DNA of 64,000 bases from Juglans regia. Its lineage: Eukaryota > Streptophyta > Magnoliopsida > Fagales > Juglandaceae. The position numbers were made by a program, and so were the translations under genes. The notes beneath the pieces are model-generated. The model ran no database searches. It was not told where the DNA came from and saw nothing but the letters and a program-made list of their open reading frames with translations. Shown here one piece after another: positions 61,101-64,000 of this stretch. Every line of letters starts with the position of its first letter. The first letter of the stretch is position 1. The DNA lies in contig NC_049901.1 of assembly GCF_001411555.2 (NCBI RefSeq), forward strand, positions 34,420,838 to 34,484,837, in the 5' to 3' direction.

Positions 61101-61160
61101 TTTTATTGGCAGTTAAGGGAAAGATTCTCTCACCTTGTGGGCAAGGTGCTTTGAAGGGAA
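58122..61160 (+). pseudogene. Gypsy gag-pol remnant with RNase H/integrase deletion fusion
   Basis: The longest open part is 59012-59755, covering zinc knuckle and protease. The catalytic Asp-Thr-Gly of the protease is Asn-Thr-Gly (codon AAC at about 59296). RT spans about 59930-60630. At about 60712 the RNase H start (KCDACGVG) is followed by integrase core wording ([20 protein letters not shown]) in a shifted frame. RNase H proper and the integrase zinc domain are therefore gone. Integrase ends near 61120 (DTSIKLTPYDMGILLAVKGK-like) with a purine-rich tract (GAAGGGAAATGGG) before the 3' LTR. Confidence 0.82.
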
Positions 61161-61167
61161 ATGGGTT

Positions 61168-61499
61168 TGTCATGGGCTAAAGAGCAGCTATGGTGGATTG
61201 TGAGAATTAATTGATTGTATAAGGAAAACGTCGTCATTTGAATTATTGGAGATTAAAATAGACAATGTCGTTTTGGAGAACTAAAGTGTTGTATAATCGG
61301 AGTTGTAAGAAATGATATCATTTTTTATAATAAGTATAAGAGCACCACGAGTTGGAGTAGAGGCCAACTTTGGTTTGATTCCTCAATTCTCTCCAATTCT
61401 CTCTTCTTCTCCATCTTCTATCTACTTTCTTTCTCTAATTCTTGGGTTCTTGGAGAGTGACTCCCTCGAAACAGTCGTAGTAGTAGTGGGTCCATTACA
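61168..61499 (+). repeat. 3' LTR (copy 3, internally deleted)
   Basis: TGTCATGGGCTA to CCATTACA, 332 bp. About 95 bp present in copy 1 (from 'ctgggtgg' to 'gagagacg') is missing. Confidence 0.85.
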
Positions 61500-61710
61500 C
61501 CACTCCCATTTGGGATGGCCAGCAATCACCTTCTAGGTGGTTTGCTGCCACCCCTACACTAGGTGGTGGGTGGCATTGGATATAGCCATGTTTGGCCAAT
61601 GAACACCAGATTGTCTAGGTCTGACGTTATTTATTTCCTACCTCACCCTGAGCAACGAGCACCATTGATTGAGCAATGGCCGAATGATTACTCCAATCGT
61701 CTCTCCAGAG

Positions 61711-62185
61711 TATGGGTGAAAATCGAAGGTGTCAGTACGGTTTTGGTCCAAAACCGAAATAGCACCGACAAGTTGAAAATGTGTTTAGCTCGACCGAAAC
61801 CGGCAGGTGAAGCGGAAGAAAACCGAGACGTCATTCTCGGTTTTCTTCCGGTCGGTTCGCCGGCGTCGTCGATGGCGTAAAAGAACTTACAAACACTCGA
61901 ACGCCCATCACAGATTCACAACAAATATGAAATATCACAACAAATATCAAAGATTCAAACACTTGAAACAACGCAAATGAATGAATCATGAAACGGCACA
62001 AATGAAAAAGAAAACAAATAGAACCGGTCGGCCGGCCAGTTTAGCTGTTTTTCACCGGATCAAACCGTGACCGAACTGACAGAGATTGGTTCTTCTTATT
62101 TTCCACCGCCGGCCGACCGGTTCCGTGCTTCGATGGCTGGTCTGATCGGTTTCCAGCCAGTTTACTCGATTATTGTACACCCCTA
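61711..62185. mobile_element. Non-autonomous hAT-like element with CCGGTCGG/AACCG repeats
   Basis: Ends TATGGGTG and CACCCCTA. 8-bp flanks ctccagag (61703-61710) and ctccaaag (62186-62193) differ at one base. The outer parts hold AACCG, CCGGTCGG and GGCCGG words in inverted arrangement around an AT-richer core with 'caacaaatatga' repeats. The short reading frame at 61563-61880 runs across the border and is not a gene. Same build as the elements at 18121 and 46045. Confidence 0.75.
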
Positions 62186-62189
62186 CTCC

Positions 62190-62311
62190 AAAGTGGTGAG
62201 TGAGTTAAGAATCTTAAGAATTTAAGCCTTTTATTTTAGAATCAGCGGCCAAAATGGTGAGTGAGTTAAGAATCTTAGGAATTTAGGCCTTATATTTTAG
62301 AATCAATAGGA
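62190..62311 (+). repeat. 61-bp tandem duplication
   Basis: Two units (62190-62250 and 62251-62311) share 'tggtgagtgagttaagaatc' and 'tattttagaatca' with a few substitutions. The first unit contains the right-hand target duplication of the hAT-like element. Confidence 0.75.
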
Positions 62312-63273
62312 TTATTACTGGCCTCTTGCCACCACAAGTGTGGCACAGTTCGACCCCCCACCTCAAGATCTTTCGAATCTTGATCCCTTTGCTCTGTTTC
62401 CACCGGCGTGTGCACTACAAATGCCATCTCTGAAAGGCCACCAGCAATCCGGACTGCCTGATTCTGACTATCAAGTTATGTTACAATTTTTCCTAATCAA
62501 GAATCTAGCAGAAAAGGATGTGAAGATCGTCGTCAATGACTCCAAAACAAATGGTTGAGTGCTTCTATTTCACAGATGCAGGTCACAACCGCATTCGACA
62601 AATCTAATGGTTGGATTTTATAACTGCTATTGCAGCGGTCCCCTCCTTGGCCAAGAACAAGGACTTGAGCTTAATTTATTAGTCTCATTACCCGTTTATT
62701 TTTATTTTTTGCTATATACACTGCAATTTCGATAAAGCAACTTTTGTCATATCCCCTGCCCTCTCCTCTCGTTTTAAAAAAAGGATCATGACTTTGATTG
62801 GGGGGGATCACATCCTTACTGAAGCTGCTCCCTTTTAATTAAGGTTGGTGAACATAAAAAGAAAAACTACCCTAAGAATCTCTTTCTTACAGAATGTTTT
62901 TTGTTCTGAAAATAAAAGGTAGCACAGGGTGAATCTTATGTCTAAACATCCTATTTTCATCCTTTTTTGACGAATAATATGAATTTGTTTCAATGGTTAC
63001 AAAAGTTAAAATTGGCTTACTATTTTGGTGTCAAGGAGAAATGTGTCCCAAATACTTACTATTGCACCCATCACTTTGCTAGTCGATAGCAATTGTCAGT
63101 AATGGAGCAATTGCAATGTCTGGAATAATTTAACCAATGATCAAATTGCAAAGAATGGTTGGTATAAAGAAGGCAACTTGTTCCACAAAAATGTGTACCA
63201 TTAAAGCACTCTAAACCCCTCGAACCGAGGAGAAGGCAAAAGTCAAACAAAAAATAAGACATGTCACATGATG
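62312..63273. other. Intergenic region upstream of the MOB gene end
   Basis: A 72-codon frame without an ATG at its start (62340-62558: AQFDPPPQDLSNLDPF...) has coding-like composition but no match I know. It may be a degraded exon. The rest, including the 3' flank of the MOB gene, shows nothing. Confidence 0.4.
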
Positions 63274-63984
63274 CTATAACTGTAGAATAGACTCAACAAG
63301 GTCGCAGAGAGGTGCAAGCTCCCCTTTGTCAATCAAGCGGAATTCCTGCACCACAAGCATCTTGGCTGTATTAGGACGTGCGCTGCAGCACATTTATAGA
63401 CTGACCAGCAATACAACAAAAATGCAAAGCATACTCAAAAACAAGTCATGGGTATTGTGCTCAAAATTCTCCCAAACTAAGTTTAATCATATGAATTTAA
63501 GGCTCCGTTTGGAACTTAAACTGAACTGAGATCAACTTAGTTCAATCTAATTTTAAATTGAGTCTAACATCCTAACACTCGATTATCAAATCACTAAACT
63601 CATCGCAATTCAAAATCTCTTTACTTGTTGGACCCACAAATTTTTTCAACTTCCCATAAATATATCTAAACTCATCTTAGCATCCAAATACATCTAAACT
63701 CATCTTAGCATCCAAACGCATCTAAACTCATCTTAAATACTATTATTTATAAAGAACTCAACTCATCTCAACTCAGTTTAACATCTAAATGGGGCTTAAG
63801 TCTCAGCATTATAAACTTACCCATGTAAACAAAACAAAATGTTTGAAGCAAGTGTTGAGATGAGCTTCTTCCTTCAAACTCACAATCTTCTGGAAATGTG
63901 AGTGGTAGATGTGTGCATATACACGGAACAATCGCTTAAAAATTGTCTTGACAACATCATGGAAATTGGAAGGAAAGGGTGCCC
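63274..63984 (-). CDS. MOB1/phocein kinase activator, last two exons (gene continues beyond the window)
   Basis: Exons in coding order: 63984-63821 and 63345-63274 (stop TAG 63276-63274). The first visible exon opens after a CAG acceptor and reads GAPFPSNFHDVVKTIFKRLF, RVYAHIYHSHFQKIVSLKEE and AHLNTCFKHFVLFTW. The last encodes EFRLIDKGELAPLCDLVESILQL. This is the C-terminal half of the MOB1 fold, including the conserved His pair of HIYHSHF that helps bind zinc. MOB proteins bind and activate NDR/LATS-type kinases in growth and cell-division control. Plant MOB1A usually ends with EFGLIDKKELAPLQELIESI, so this is a diverged paralogue. The intron (63346-63820) carries a MITE. The N-terminal exons lie past base 64000. 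Confidence 0.9.
63501..63796. mobile_element. Tourist-like MITE in the MOB intron
   Basis: Ends GGCTCCGTTTGGA and TCTAAATGGGGCT pair as imperfect inverted repeats, with TAA on both sides (63498-63500 and 63797-63799). 296 bp, with a 31-bp-type tandem run of 'catctaaactcatcttagca' near 63670-63735. Confidence 0.75.
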
Positions 63985-64000
63985 CTGCAGCAAATAACGC

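Larger units (their letters stand above)
57221..61499 (+). mobile_element. Ty3/gypsy retrotransposon with three LTR copies, internally deleted
   Basis: It starts TGTCATGGGC and ends CCATTACA. The flanks are ccacc (57216-57220) and ccact (61500-61504), a 4-of-5 match for a target duplication. Two LTR copies stand in tandem at the left and one at the right. The internal part is a decayed gag-pol. MAKGKRSFAQIFDSV starts right after the primer site. A zinc knuckle reads CHFCDDKWHQGHKC (about 59040). The protease core reads LINTGSTQNFVD (59291-59325). RT covers 59930-60310 (SPVLLVKKSDGSWRMCIDCR with one change, [20 protein letters not shown]). RT then runs into integrase by a deletion near 60712. 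Several stops are present, so it is inactive. Confidence 0.87.

Overview
The window is nuclear DNA from a flowering plant. Its genes have many introns and code for plant protein families, and most of the remaining sequence is decayed transposable elements. Short Tourist-like MITEs carrying CATCTCATCTCATC-type ends occur about ten times. From memory this resembles woody Fagales genomes (walnut/pecan/oak group), but the species is a guess.

Four host genes can be built exon by exon, with every exon phase closing. (1) A plastid-targeted GNAT acetyltransferase, + strand, 13279-15585, 9 exons, 290 aa. (2) A Rad7-like leucine-rich-repeat protein, - strand, 17619-23253, 6 exons, 923 aa, convergent with gene 1. 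(3) A type II membrane O-fucosyltransferase-family protein, + strand, 51664-55994, 9 exons, 651 aa, with a GC-AG intron, two upstream ORFs and a G-rich repeat past the stop. (4) The last two exons of a MOB1/phocein kinase activator, - strand, 63274-63984, running off the right edge. A short pentatricopeptide (PPR) fragment lies between genes 1 and 2.

Mobile DNA, left to right: a gag-less Tekay/Del-type Ty3/gypsy element with long LTRs (1-7975), one LTR carrying a 1.1-kb Mutator-like insertion; a MITE and a solo-LTR-like stretch (8164-11500); a miniature LTR element (12220-12454); MITE-rich DNA (23800-24815); a LINE tail (25329-25690) and a CGTGTC-repeat element (25705-26375); a Ty1/copia element with short LTRs (26406-31030) broken by a GTCGGAG-repeat insertion; a - strand chromovirus (31274-36170) cut by two MITEs and an LTR; an Athila-like element bounded to the base (37377-44353, duplication GGTAG); LINE and SINE scraps (48300-49900); and a + strand gypsy element with three LTR copies (57221-61499).

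The most distinctive signal is a set of non-autonomous hAT-like elements (18121-18844, 46045-46632, 61711-62185). All have TAGGGGTG-type ends and 8-bp target duplications, but each is filled with a different satellite-like short repeat. A second shared signal is an LTR block found in four otherwise divergent gypsy LTRs. I see no rRNA, tRNA, CRISPR array or bacterial-type operon, and no clearly novel protein system. The novelty here lies in transposon structure and splicing details.
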